Below, one piece after another: positions 1-11,002 of a DNA stretch of 64,000 nucleotides (position 1 is the stretch's first letter; each line of letters begins with the position of its first letter). The translations under genes and the position numbers were made by a program. Below the pieces are notes generated by a model. The model worked only from the letters and a program-made list of their open reading frames with translations. It made no database searches and was not told where the DNA came from. This stretch comes from Henckelia pumila (taxonomy: Eukaryota > Streptophyta > Magnoliopsida > Lamiales > Gesneriaceae). The DNA is taken from contig NW_027331840.1 in assembly GCF_033568475.1 (NCBI RefSeq), forward strand, positions 124,001-188,000. Direction: 5' to 3'.

Positions 1-761
1 CATGGAGAAATATTAAAATTATATTTTTTTATATAATGTAGTTTTTTTTTTCATGTTTGATCTTGTTATTGTCTAATATTCATGATCGCCGATAAATCTT
101 TTCTCGACGTTATGTCGATACTCTAATGAAAAATAAATATACAATTGAAAAAAAAGAGTAATTTAGATTTTAGTGTACTGATCTGAGAGATAACGTGACA
201 AAAATAAAAAACATTCAAGTTATTAGACAAAAATAATAATTTCTCAGTAAATTGTATTTGAATTAAAGGATTTGAATTTGTAAGAGAAAATGATTTGAAA
301 TGCATGCATAAATTTTTAAATGACTAGGTAGAATACCGACATAATCTATATCATGAAAAACATGAAATATAAGATCTGGCTTATGCTGTCCTTTGAGTTG
401 GCTGCTCGAAGGGCAATCGAATGGACCAGATCTATTTGCAGATCAATTGATTTGATCTGAAAATATGATCTGGTCCACCGTCCTTTGATGCTGGCAAAAA
501 TGCAAGTATAGACTGACTTGAAATATAATTCGGGTGTTGTTTTTATAGAAGAAAAAAGGAAAAATGTATTTTAGCAATCAAACCACGTAAACTTATGTTC
601 AACGCATAATTGCAGTAGAATAGAAGTATTTAAAGTATATTGACAATATTATATATGATCATAAATTAAACGGAATTTAATTAATCTAGACTAGAAAAGA
701 AATAATTATGTTTCCCAAAAAAAAAAGGAAATAATTATATTAAAGACGTACAATGTTATAA
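1..761. other. AT-rich intergenic, no gene seen
   Basis: No open frame with recognisable protein similarity and no RNA gene is visible. The stretch is AT-rich with scattered short homopolymers. Confidence 0.6.
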
Positions 762-781
762 AAAGTAAATAAAAGAAAGAA

Positions 782-1035
782 GCCCACAGGGGTATAGGCG
801 AGTTGGTAAGGCCTGAGATGACGTGGGAAGAAATTCTCCAGCGTTGCGGGTTTGATCCTCGTGTGGAGCATATTTCCTGCTGAAATATTGTGGGGGTATG
901 CTCTGGGGATTGGGCCATGTGCTCCCTCCTTCAGGTTCATGCCGCTCGTGCACATCCCTCGATTTACCCTCCGCATGAGCCAATGTGCCTCTGACTCATG
1001 TGGAATGGGGTCCCCTTCGGGATCAATCCTTTTTG
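782..1035 (+). mobile_element. tRNA-derived SINE with perfect 20-bp target duplication
   Basis: A 254-bp insertion flanked by identical 20-bp direct repeats at 762-781 and 1036-1055 (AAAGTAAATAAAAGAAAGAA). The head looks like a tRNA promoter: an A-box-like TAGGCGAGTTGGT near 795-807 and a B-box-like GGGTTTGATCC at 848-858, about 40 bp apart. The 3' end is a short T-run (CCTTTTTG). These are the hallmarks of a Pol III-transcribed SINE mobilised by LINE machinery. It is not a functional tRNA gene because no cloverleaf closes around the boxes. The GC content is clearly higher than the surroundings. The perfect duplication suggests a recent insertion. Confidence 0.88.
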
Positions 1036-1119
1036 AAAGTAAATAAAAGAAAGAAAAATATCGAGTTATTATTTGTATGACACCATTTTTTTAATAATAT
1101 ATTCTATTATATTAGATAT

Positions 1120-1154
1120 GAGGACACACCAAATTGGTACGTTGGTGTGACCTC
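1120..1154. repeat. 35-bp near-perfect palindrome
   Basis: The arms GAGGACACACCAA and TTGGTGTGACCTC pair with one mismatch around a short AT-rich centre. It may be the collapsed core of a foldback element. No flanking duplication was recognised. Confidence 0.6.
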
Positions 1155-1340
1155 TTATTTTGTTTTTGTTTTATTTTTAAAAAAAATTACAATTACTTAA
1201 TTTTTTTTACAATTATTTAATAAAAACAGATTGTATAAACACGCAACGTGTAGGTAAAAATTGATTATACAAACACGCAACACGTGCAATTCGACACTAG
1301 TTTAAAATAAAAATACTTGAAAATGTTATATATAACGTGG

Positions 1341-2231
1341 GTAAATTAGCATTCAGTCCCTAAACCCAAGCACATATACATGTTAAGTCCCTTGTCAGAA
1401 AAAAGATTTGTTTAAACTCCCCGGGCCCATATCTTTTTCTCGGACGAAAATCGGTACAAAAGATTGAAAATATGGTACGAATACATGGTATTCAAGTACT
1501 AATTGTTCAAGATCGAGTTTAAAAAATAATATTTGAGTATAAAACCTGAATATCATTATTAATATGAACTTGCAATATATGTTTGAATACTCAAAGATTA
1601 TAGAAAGTCGGTACAAAACATTGAAAATATGGTACGAATACATGATATTCAAACACTAATTATTCAAGATCTGGTATAAAAAAAAAATAAGATTTTGAGT
1701 ATAAAACCTGAACAACTTTATTAATATGAATTTGCAACATATGTTTGAATACTGAAAAATCATAAACTTGTACCATATCTAACACATTTGATACTCAAAA
1801 ATCATATATTAATACCATATTTTCAATGTTTTGTACTGTTTCCATCCAAATAAGACAAATATGTCATTAATATCAATATTTTCTTAGTAATCAAAAATCA
1901 TATATTTGTATCAGATATAACATATTTGATACTCAAATATCATATATTAGTACTGTATTTCAGATATTTTGTACCGATTTTCATCAAGAAGACAAATGTG
2001 TCATTAATATCAATATTTATTTACATATTTGAGTACTAAAAAATCATACATTTGTATCAGATTTGAAACAATTGATACTCAAATATCATGTATTTGTATC
2101 ATATTTTCAACGTTTTTATACCGAATTTCATCTGAAAAAATTATATGAGCCCAAAGAGTTTAATTTTTTTTTTTTAACAAGAGACTGAACATATATTTAT
2201 CTTTGGATTTAGGAACTGACAGCTAATTTAC
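1341..2231. mobile_element. large foldback element with internal repeats
   Basis: About 890 bp bounded by the inverted decamer GTAAATTAGC (1341-1350) / GCTAATTTAC (2222-2231). The similarity runs inward for well over 100 bp: the 'cagtccctaaaccca' segment on the left matches the reverse of 'ggatttaggaactga' on the right, and a 'gggcccatat' segment matches 'atatgagccca'. The interior repeats a degenerate unit several times ('ggtacaaaa.attgaaaatatggtacgaatacatg' and its inverse). There is no coding capacity. Superfamily unknown. Confidence 0.7.
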
Positions 2232-3742
2232 AGTGACATAAATAACAGCAAAGTTGAACATGACACGGCTTTGAAATTGGCACATAATTCTAAGAAAATC
2301 TTTTTAGCATCTAGTTGGTCCATAGTAAATTTAGAAACAAAAATTTATGCAATTCTTGCACGGACACGCGTCCCAAGGTAATTACGAAACTGTGTTATCT
2401 CATTTATTCTCATTTATCATCCACTTTCCCTTTTGGGAAATATATATATATACAGCTGCGAAATAATAAATAATTGCAATTAATAACTATAATGTATGTT
2501 TGTTTGTTTTTTTTGAAGGAGTAGAGATTTATTAACACGCGCCAGTCCTATTTTTCACGTTTTTGGATCACTAATAATAATAATATAGCAATTATTTCAC
2601 ATTTAAATCTAATAAAAAAATACGGGATAAAGATGTATATGTAATTTGAACCCAAAAGATAACTCAATCATTGAATGTCATGTGTCCAGGCATACCCATC
2701 ACCGGCCCATGTGAAATAAATTAAATAATTGATAAAGATTAGACCATACACTACCTTCTTACAATCATATTATTATATATTATTTGTTCGTAAAAGTCAT
2801 GCAGTCAAAATTGTTGTCATGCAATGAAAACGTGTCACCAAGGAGTGAAGGATCCATCCTAGAAATCGCGTTGGAAATTTTTTTAAATTTTATCCAATAC
2901 GATGTGATAGTGTGACTGTGTGAGGATCAATTTTGTGAACGAATTTTTAATTCGATCAATCTATTAAAAATTATTTTTTTATACCAACTATTATAAACAC
3001 AGGTCGTATTTTTCTCACGTGTATAAATCGGTAAAATCGTATTATATGAGACTTACTTCCGAAACTAATTTTTATTCCTGATTCATGCTAACCAAACTGT
3101 GTTAAAGTTGACGATAGTTTTTTAGTTATTGATAATCTGGGTAAGCGATAAAATCGAGCTTAAGATAATTTTTTATAAATATTGGTGAGGTAAATTTTTT
3201 ATTTCTTTAAAAAAAATACATATAAATGTTCGCAATTGAGATGCATAAATAATATATAATAACCCTAGACCTATTTAAAGAATACTACTTAAAAAATTAA
3301 TAATTGACAAAATTGTTAACAAAAATCGAGAAGTGGGCCTAGAATAATGTTTGATGGGTTGGAATGGGACAAGTAACTAAGCCCGTTTATCGGCTCAACA
3401 TCGGTAATCAATTTTCTTTTTTCTTTTTTTTTTTTAACAAGTAATCAATCTTGAAATCAGTTGGTTTGTCAATTGTTTTTTCAGAAAAAATAGGTTATTT
3501 AATTTGGAAAGTGCCATCCAATAGAAATTGGGTCTATATATTTTGATATTTGATAGTTTATGTATTTTTACAGTGTTTGAAATAATTAAAAAAAAAGTAC
3601 TATTCTATAATAACGTTTTAGTACTAATTCGAAACCATATGAATCAAAGGCGAAACTTTTGAAAAAAACTATTGACCACTGTGCTTTCCACAATATATAA
3701 TTAATTTAAAAAATATTTAAGTTATTCTAAAGAGTTGATATA
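2232..3742. other. AT-rich intergenic, no gene seen
   Basis: Low-complexity AT-rich sequence with poly(T) tracts. No exon, RNA gene or bounded repeat was recognised. Confidence 0.55.
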
Positions 3743-3972
3743 TCTATACTATTAATTAAGAAAGAGAGGTGAATAATAACTAACTTTTGTGAGCCTTTTT
3801 TTAATATGCCAATAATACCCTTAATTAAATTTTTTTTTTCAAATTTTTATTTACCCTTTTTTTACAAATCTTTTTATTTTATAATTTAATTACAAATATT
3901 TATAAAACAAAAATAAATTAAAAAACAAAATTATGATTGTACGAGCACGCAACGCGTGCTCCGAAATGCTAG
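3743..3972 (+). mobile_element. non-autonomous Helitron, 230 bp
   Basis: The 5' end reads TCTATACTATTAATTAAG after a host A, and the 3' end reads CTAG before a host T, which is the A|TC...CTRR|T pattern of Helitrons. Eight bases before the CTAG is a perfect hairpin, GAGCACGC-AAC-GCGTGCTC (3943-3961). No target duplication and no terminal inverted repeat are expected or seen. The interior is non-coding, so any movement depends on a helicase supplied elsewhere. Confidence 0.82.
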
Positions 3973-3984
3973 TAATAATAGACA

Positions 3985-4149
3985 AACACTCCTATAAGAC
4001 GGTCTCAAGAGTCATTTCTTTGAGACGTGTTTCTTGTATGAGTTATCCATTAAAAAATATTGCATTTTATGCCAAAAGTATTACTTATTATTATAAAAAT
4101 GAGTAGGGTTGACCCGTCTCACGAATGAGACTGTATCACAAGAGTGTTA
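3985..4149. repeat. dispersed 'GACGGTCTCA' inverted-end repeat, copy 1
   Basis: The ends are inverted copies of AACACTC-TRT-A-ACRGTCTCA. The interior contains 'attacttattattata' and 'gagtagggttgacccgtctcac'. The same layout recurs at about 37121-37385 and 40781-40957. This copy lies just downstream of the stop codon of the minus-strand HD-domain gene (4185), so it probably falls in that gene's 3' UTR or terminator region. Confidence 0.7.
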
Positions 4150-4184
4150 CTCGTAATAATAATACAAAAAATAAAGCCTTCAGG

Positions 4185-7053
4185 CTAGGCTCTTCCATCC
4201 CATTCTTCATAAAACTCTTGAAGAAACTCCTCCATAAACTTGTGCCTCCTCTCCGCCCGTTCCCGCCCTGCCTGAAATTTTATCACCACCACGCACACGA
4301 AGAACTCATTCTGAGTATTGCAAAGATTGAATTTAAAACAAAGTGCATATGTAAATTAGAGCTGTCGACCTTGGTTTTCATCAAGTCTTTCAACTTGAGA
4401 AGCTTCTCATGAAAATGGTTCACTGTTGTCTGATCGTCTTTGTTCATGTATTTTTCCTTGGACAAATCTGATCGAGGTTTTATCCGCGGGTCATGGAGCA
4501 CCCTATTCCTATTTCCACCGAACGTGAAGCATCGAGCAATTCCTGAAGACAATGTTCAAGGAATAATAATTCACCAGCATAATTACACCTTGTTCTCAAA
4601 TTAGTTGGAGACTTGGAGTCGACATTCTTTAAAATTTATAATACATCCGTCTCCAAGCTGGGAAAATGTGATATGCATAAATGAAGTAAATCTTGAGATT
4701 TATGCTCATAGAATTTACAAGAGCAAATGAGCGAAGATTACCTATAGCTCCTATTGCATCAAGACGATCAGCATCTTGTACCACCCCAAATTCTGCACAA
4801 AAATTGCCTCCTCCAAGCCCACCAATCTCCTCTTTGAAACCTGAAAACATCATGTGAGCAAGTAGGCACAAACGCGTGATCAACATAGGAGACTATGGAA
4901 GTTCAAAGCAACCACCTCGCTATAATTTCTTTTTTAAGAATATAAAAACAATGTTCTTATCTCTATCTCATTGTCACCGCATTTTATGCATAACTAGATA
5001 GCATGTTTTTATCTTGCTTTCAACTTCATTTGCTCTTATCTATTTCAGGTCTTCAGCTATGCATGATCAATGAATGAACTTAATAAAAGAAAGATCTCTT
5101 ATTTTCCCTAAAAAATTCTCAACTTCTGCAAAGTAACTAGAAGAGGAAACCTCAAATTATATATAACCTTTTGTATTGTCTGCTCGGAGATCAAAACATG
5201 CCACAAAAGGGATTAGTAAGAAGAACAGGCAAATGGCGAAGAAAGGAAAGATCTACCCATTCCATTTATGATGCTCAACGTCCTTGTCTTGATATTTTCA
5301 TCTACATGTTCCTTGACCAGAAAGTCCTCGACAATCTTGCCTTCAGATGGATCTCTGGATGACAAAATATTGTAGCAGAAAGAGGGGAAAAAATAAAAAG
5401 GAGCACAATGAAACAAACGTGAAAGGTGGTAAAGGTTACATTGAATAACCATTCAAAAACCTGAGTTATAAAAGCTGTCACAAGTATTGGATATTTAACC
5501 TTTATAAATTATAATGCAGTAAACAAGTTTTTGGTTTCAAAAAAAATAAAATTTCCTCCATGAAAAGCTTCCGATGGTGTCATAGAAACATGGTGCTTTA
5601 AGATGGGAACAGAACAGCAAAATGAGCTGCTAAACAAGACAGAGAACACCAACCTCATGTATTTATAATCCCCTGCATTAGATTTATCCAATGAAATGGT
5701 ATCAGGACTTCAAAGATAAGAAGACACCATAGAAGTAGGGGAAATAGACATCTTAAACACTCAAAGGTGTAGTACACACTTGAATGGAATTTTAAAGTAC
5801 CAAGAAAAAGGAGAATTTTCCGAAGCAACTATGCGGAAGATAAGTACAAACATGCCTAAAGTTTTCCTTAAAGAGCTATAAGTCCATACTCATTAATTAG
5901 CAACGGTCATCACTCAGAGTATTTACATGAAACAAAGCACAGGTTTCAGCAAATCACAATGAAAATATTTATCAAAAAGAAAGAAAGATGTGAAGCTAGA
6001 AGAAAGGAACATAAGGAATGCCACCTATTATCCTGTCTTTTTGTTCCAACCCAGCTAAAAACAGAAGGGGTTTATAGCTTTATTTTACTTTGCAACGTTA
6101 CTCGTTAATGCTTCGAAAAGTTATTACCTATGTCATGCAGAAGTGCGGCTAACTCCACCTGAAGAGAAAGAACAACAGATTGTGCAAATGAATAAATTCA
6201 TAACGAACACATAGGTTACTGACTACTGTAACACACATACACAAGCATGTGTCTGCACACACAGGATCAACGCACAAGAAAATTTCATTGATAGCTTCTC
6301 TAAGCCGTCAGATGACATAACAATCATCGCAAGAAATTCATGACAGATCATTTTAAAAATGGCTGCAAAGATGCTTGATTTATTTATGGACTCAACATCA
6401 AGCACTTTAGATGTATGCACTAAGTAAACAAATTTCCAAAGTTGAGAAAAATAGAAGTGTTTGGCTCAGCATTTTCAAGTTTCAGCAACAACTACTGTTT
6501 TGTGTAAATATATATTACCAGATTTTCAAGAAAAGGTAGATCAAATTATATCCTGATCCACATCCAAAAGACGGGAAGAAAGCAAGTCCCCTTCCCCTTA
6601 AATGAAACCATATACAAATTTCCATGCCAATTGCCTACAAATTCAAGGTTTGCCCTCCCCATAATTTCTCTCTTTACGTATATCATGCAAAATTTTTTAC
6701 TCTAAAACTGTGCTGGTGGTTCCTCACAAAAAAGAAACAACTTTTAGCATCGAAGTTTTAATATCCTGCAACCAAACATAGGTCGGCCTTTTTTAAAGCA
6801 ATCTCTTCAGTCCATTTCCAAGAAACTCCCAAAAGAATAATCACAACTAAGCAAATTCTAAAGAAACAAAAATAGTATGGTTACTAACAGTTAGCAAGGA
6901 ATCCGGGGAAGAAGCGAGGCCCTCTTGACGGGCGAGAGAGAGAGCGAGGTCTCTGACTCTGAAAGCGTGAGCGGCGTCGTGGGAAGCATCGTTCCCTTTC
7001 ATGGCGGATTTCACCAAATCCTCAGCTTTTACTATGATTTCAAGCTTCTCCAT
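4185..7053 (-). CDS. HD-domain metal-dependent phosphohydrolase, 223 aa, 7 exons
   Basis: Predicted soluble HD-superfamily phosphohydrolase of the bacterial YedJ-like type; the substrate is unknown. Exons (minus strand): 7053-6889, 6158-6128, 5672-5654, 5354-5257, 4840-4742, 4542-4370, 4271-4185. All junctions are GT-AG and phases join to 672 nt. HD-domain metal ligands are visible in order: SHD at residues 24-26, the HD pair in LLHDIGDY (63-64) and the DADRLDAIG motif (127-135). The C-terminus is basic/acidic helix (AGRERAERRHKF...). The start is the first ATG of the only frame continuing into exon 2. Oddities: exon 2 is 31 nt and exon 3 only 19 nt. There is no transit peptide. Function beyond the fold is not inferable. 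No operon-like link to neighbours. Confidence 0.93.
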
Positions 7054-7658
7054 TTTCGCTATTCACTCCTCACTCCGTGCTGCTGATACCAAATGAAAGT
7101 TTGATTCTACGTCACAGATCCGACCCGGCCCGGTCCGGCCGGATTCACTTATGTTGGAAATTTAATAATTTTAAACAAAGAAATATTATTGCATGTTAAT
7201 TTTTTTTAATTTATATTTAATCATAACAAATTAAAATTAAAATTATTTTGATTTCAACCATATCACTGTGAAGTATTCAATCATAAAGCTAAAATTAGAT
7301 AAGTGCATATATAAGTATATTTATATATCAAATTATATATTTTTTTTGAAGATTTTTATCTAATTATATTATATATATAGTTCGGAATGGATTTTATATG
7401 AGGTTGACTTTAAATCAGATTCATTATCATTCCTAATCGACCTGCATGTTTCATTTGAAATTATAATGAAAAAAATAAATCAAATCATTTTTTTAAAAAA
7501 AAAATCAAGCCAATTATTATATGTTTCCCAATAACCATAAAAAAAAAAATTTGTTTCCCAATAGCACCACTCTCGAACGAACACAACATTTTCACTTTTC
7601 AGCTCAAGTATATAAAAAAATTGGATAGATTCAACATACCATTAATATTTTGTCTTAA

Positions 7659-7659
<1 letters not shown>
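7054..7659. other. upstream region of the HD gene, AT-rich
   Basis: A short GC-rich patch at about 7110-7145 (CCGACCCGGCCCGG type) sits just upstream of the HD-domain ATG. The rest is AT-rich with no gene. The promoter of the HD gene must lie here, but no clear TATA box was singled out. Confidence 0.5.

Positions 7660-7705
<46 letters not shown>
7660..7705. repeat. (TA)n microsatellite
   Basis: An uninterrupted TA/AT dinucleotide run of about 45 bp. Confidence 0.95.
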
Positions 7706-7706
<1 letters not shown>

Positions 7707-7710
<4 letters not shown>

Positions 7711-7853
7711 CATATTGATTCTTACAAGTAAAATCACGATTTTTTTCTTGGACATCTCTAATGTGAAAATAAATAAGAAATAGTGGATATAACTTTAATA
7801 TAATGCCATTAGGCAGATGTCTCTTTGACCTCAAAGTTAACTAGTAAGATTTT

Positions 7854-7858
<5 letters not shown>
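7707..7858. repeat. direct repeat, copy 1 (partner 11003-11131)
   Basis: About 150 bp, beginning AATTCATATTGATTCTTACA and ending ACTAGTAAGATTTTGACA, recurs almost unchanged 3.3 kb downstream in the same orientation. This copy has an extra stretch of about 22 bp around 7817-7840. It is non-coding. The pair brackets the hAT MITE and the carrier pseudogene. Confidence 0.9.
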
Positions 7859-7888
<30 letters not shown>

Positions 7889-7892
<4 letters not shown>

Positions 7893-8043
7893 TTTTTTTA
7901 TTGTGCCCAACTCTATATGCCCAACTCCATGCCCACCATGTACAATATGTGATAAGTCAACTCATCAATTGTGTTGGTCAACTCACATATTGTACATGGT
8001 GAGCATGAAGTTGGGCATATAAGTTGGGCACCATAAAAGAACT
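7889..8043. mobile_element. foldback MITE inserted in a TA tract
   Basis: Two arms of about 65 bp are inverted copies. The left arm contains GTGCCCAACTCTATATGCCC and CACCATGTACAATATGTGA. The right arm carries the same in reverse (TCACATATTGTACATGGTGA, GGGCATATAAGTTGGGCAC). TA dinucleotide runs abut both ends (about 7858-7888 and 8043-8061), as expected for insertion into a TA repeat, with a TA-type duplication masked by the repeat itself. There is no coding capacity. The arms could transcribe into a near-perfect hairpin RNA. Confidence 0.85.
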
Positions 8044-8151
8044 ATATATATATATATATATGGTACGGGTCACCTCATGAAACCCAGATTTATATAATGT
8101 ATGAGAAGAAATGTTTTCAAATAAAAAATATATATCTTCATGTATTGGATC

Positions 8152-8486
8152 CATAGTTCGCAATCGCGATCGCAAAAAACATTCGTTCCAATTCCATTGA
8201 CATTTTGCGAAATGAACGTGATTATCGTTGCAAGATATTTTAATAATAAAAATAAAAATAATTATATAATTTGAAATATTTTTAATTAAAAAAAATACAT
8301 AAAACATTCCGCGACGACCACGAAAACCATGTTCCATTCCGCGACGTCTGCGAAATCGCCGATATTTAAAAATATAACAGCGTTATATTACACAACCGTT
8401 TTAACCTAGAATTTTGCTGCAACAGCTTTCGTTCCTGTTTCGGAACGGCCGTTTCACCTGTTTTGTTCCTGTTTTTGCACACCATG
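8152..8486. mobile_element. hAT-type MITE, 8-bp TSD ATTGGATC
   Basis: A 335-bp element flanked by perfect 8-bp repeats ATTGGATC (8144-8151 and 8487-8494). The terminal inverted repeats are CATAGTTCGCAA and, on the other strand, CATGGTGTGCAA. An 8-bp duplication with short CA-starting ends is the hAT signature. The interior is non-coding and includes CG-containing motifs (CGCGATCGC, CCGCGACG) unusual for this AT-rich neighbourhood. Confidence 0.85.
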
Positions 8487-8861
8487 ATTGGATCGAATCG
8501 GATAACCATGTTTGACAAATTGAATCGTTAGTAATAAGACAAGTCTAATAAAAGATTTGTATATAAATGTACAACTTTTGGTGAAATCTGAACACATTAT
8601 CATTAAAATATGTGTTATGATAAATAAACAATTTAAGAACATATTATTTTCTCATAATTTTTGTTGTACTTCCTTTTATATTGAAATATAAAATTTGTCT
8701 TTATCCCAAATAAAAATATCAAATTTACTTACTGTAAAAATTTACCCATAAATCTCTGGGATGTGAGTGACCAAAACCATAAACTAAAATATCTCGAGAT
8801 ATTATTTTGATCAAAACACCACTCCGATGAATTTATTGTATATCAGGTTTGACTTGCACCT

Positions 8862-9542
8862 TCGAAGATTTTTTAAATTCCTGGATTTGGTTCAGCTATA
8901 TCCATGTCATTTGCGTGAAGACGCAATCAAGAATCAAAACAAGCTGAAATGGGGGAAAAAGACACAAATGGGGAAAAAAAAAAAGACACAAACACTCAGA
9001 GAGGAAGGGACGAGCAGAGAAACTATAAAATGACATGCGGGGCAATTCTAACACAGTAGACTGAAAAAAAAGTGTAGAAGTTTTCATGGAACAATCTAAA
9101 GAACCAGTGAATGGATATATCCCGGTGGCATCTGGCTGCATTTTTTGTATTTGGGTTTTTAACGTAATCAAATGGCAGGCTACAGGATGGTACGAAGAAT
9201 CCCGATACAATACTTGCACCTTTAAAAAGTGGAAAAGTTTCAAATTTAAACTCACGAAGAGAAAATGGACAATAGATTTCAAACTGAAATATAATGCAAA
9301 GTCAGGGAGTGAAGTTAAAACTACTGAAGTAGGTAGTGATTCAAGAAAGTATCTTGCACAACACCGCAGCCTCACCCATACCAAGGGAGTCCTTGAAGAA
9401 CTCCACAATTTGATCATAAGAAGCAAGCATACCCATGTTAAGTGTCATAGCATTTACCACAGTACGTCCAGCACCTTTCTAGAAAGCTAATTAAAACTCC
9501 TTCGTTAGCACTAATACGATAAAGGGCGTAGAATGCATTAGT
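8862..9542 (-). pseudogene. decayed mitochondrial dicarboxylate/tricarboxylate carrier (DTC) fragment
   Basis: Reading the minus strand in shifting frames recovers consecutive pieces of the C-terminal third of a plant DTC-type mitochondrial carrier: NAFYALYRISANEGV (about 9540-9494), GAGRTVVNAMTLNMGMLASY and the following IVEFFKDSLGMGEAA (about 9475-9365), SGFF..CSLPFDYVK (about 9195-9150), TQIQKMQPDATG..PFTGSLDC (about 9145-9085), YCVRIAPHV (about 9060-9030) and MTWI-stop-LNQIQEF (about 8911-8876). Damage: a nonsense codon in place of the Trp before KGAG (9479-9481), extra bases next to it, a one-base insertion in an A-run after FDYVK, a deleted segment after the TGSLDC block, about 100 bp inserted before MTWI, and a stop after MTWI. 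An intron-like stretch (about 9360-9210) remains, so it arose by DNA duplication, not retroposition. No function expected. Confidence 0.88.
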
Positions 9543-10658
9543 TTTCATGATAAGCTAAGAAATCAAGGAAACGAGAAAATAAATTGAGTGTTGGAATTCG
9601 AAATATGGCAGTGGCGCTCGCTGGCCCGGTTAGGCGGGCCTAAGCAGGGATTTTTAGAACAATGCCAATAAATGAACCTGTCACGACCGAATTGAAAAAC
9701 TCAACTTTTATAATTATCGCTCTTTGCTAAAACAAAACAAGAGAACACATTTTTTAAGTAGGTAATTAGACATCCAAATAAATTTAACAGAAGAAAATAC
9801 TCTCGTCCGCTGGAGAAATAAAGTAATAAGAAAAATTCTAATCATTTCATAAGTTAAAAAAGATCATAATTTTGTGCGAATTACATTACTCAAAAACTTC
9901 CAAAATGCAAAACAAAGATGCAGAATTCAAAGTTGTTAAAAAACATACACACGTGGTCAAAATTATTTTTTTTAATATATTTGAAACAACTTAGCACCAT
10001 TTTTCAAACACTATCAAGAAACATGTAAAGTCAATTAGAGAGACAGCTTCTTCCACTGTGCACACCCACAACGATGACAGAGTAATCAAGATTAAATCTT
10101 CATTTCCATGCAACCTAAATGAGAAAGATCACTGTTCCACTATACACATCCAGAAAAATAAAACACAAAGAAATCAAGATCAAATCTTTACAATATGAAA
10201 TTTGCTCATTTTCATTATACGTCTTAGATTGAGGTGACCCATACAAAAGTACAAAGATATAAAGATTTAAGGAGTTCAAAAGAATAATCTAATTATTTTT
10301 TTAAAAAAAATGAATTTAGTTACTTATATATTATACTGTCAAATCTTCATCATTAACTAATGATGTTTAATAATGAATATAGTTATAAATAAATGAAGCC
10401 ACACTAACATAAATTCAAATACACATCAGAGTATTCTTTAATGCAACCGGAGAAAGAAAACCAACGATGGCATAAATTATCCACAATGTTTGACTAATTT
10501 CTCATTCATTGGTCTCAAATCTTTTGAAAGGAAAATAGATGTTGAACAGAAATCTGAGTAGTTAAAAAATTATTTTAAATAAATTTTGAAAATAAAGTAC
10601 TACATCTTAATCGTTTACCTTAAAATATGCATAAATGAAAACAAGGGTTTCCAAAAAT
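9543..10658. other. intergenic, no gene seen
   Basis: AT-rich sequence with no recognisable coding blocks. A GC-richer patch at about 9605-9650 (GCGCTCGCTGGCCCGGTTAG region) looks like a repeat fragment but could not be bounded. Further exons of the carrier pseudogene were looked for on the minus strand and not recognised. Confidence 0.5.
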
Positions 10659-10784
10659 TTCAGAAAATAAAAGCCCCAAAATTGACCAACCTAGTGGAAG
10701 AAGGATCGAAGACGGTGTGGCAGCTTGTTGTTTCAGAAAATAGCAGCTCCAAAATTGATCAACCTAGTAGAAGAAGGATCGAAG
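10659..10784. repeat. tandem duplication, period about 73 bp
   Basis: The segment TTCAGAAAATA..CC-CAAAATTGA(C/T)CAACC..AGAAGGATCGAAG occurs at about 10659-10711 and again at about 10732-10784 with a few substitutions. Both lie in an open frame, but the translation matches nothing I know. Confidence 0.8.
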
Positions 10785-11002
10785 TCGAGAACCAGTGTAG
10801 ATTTTTGAAGACCAGATCTAAAGCAGACAGAGTGGAGATGAACGAGAGAAGCGGTAATCATCAATCCCCTTCCCACTCATTATGTTTCTTTTGGAGCGGT
10901 GGCAGGCTAAGGGCATGACGCGTGTTCATTTTTTTACCAGTTAAGGGCAAGAAACTGGCCTATTTTACATTATTCGCGCTTTATAGTATGTAGATATACA
11001 AT

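Noticed and set aside
795-860. tRNA gene
   Set aside because: A and B boxes are present but no cloverleaf or anticodon arm forms, and the unit lies inside a SINE with target duplications.
852-1046. Short ORF inside the SINE
   Set aside because: The SINE is a Pol III-type non-coding element; the frame matches nothing.
9086-9490. 134-codon plus-strand ORF
   Set aside because: It is antisense to the carrier pseudogene, whose minus-strand blocks match a known family in order.
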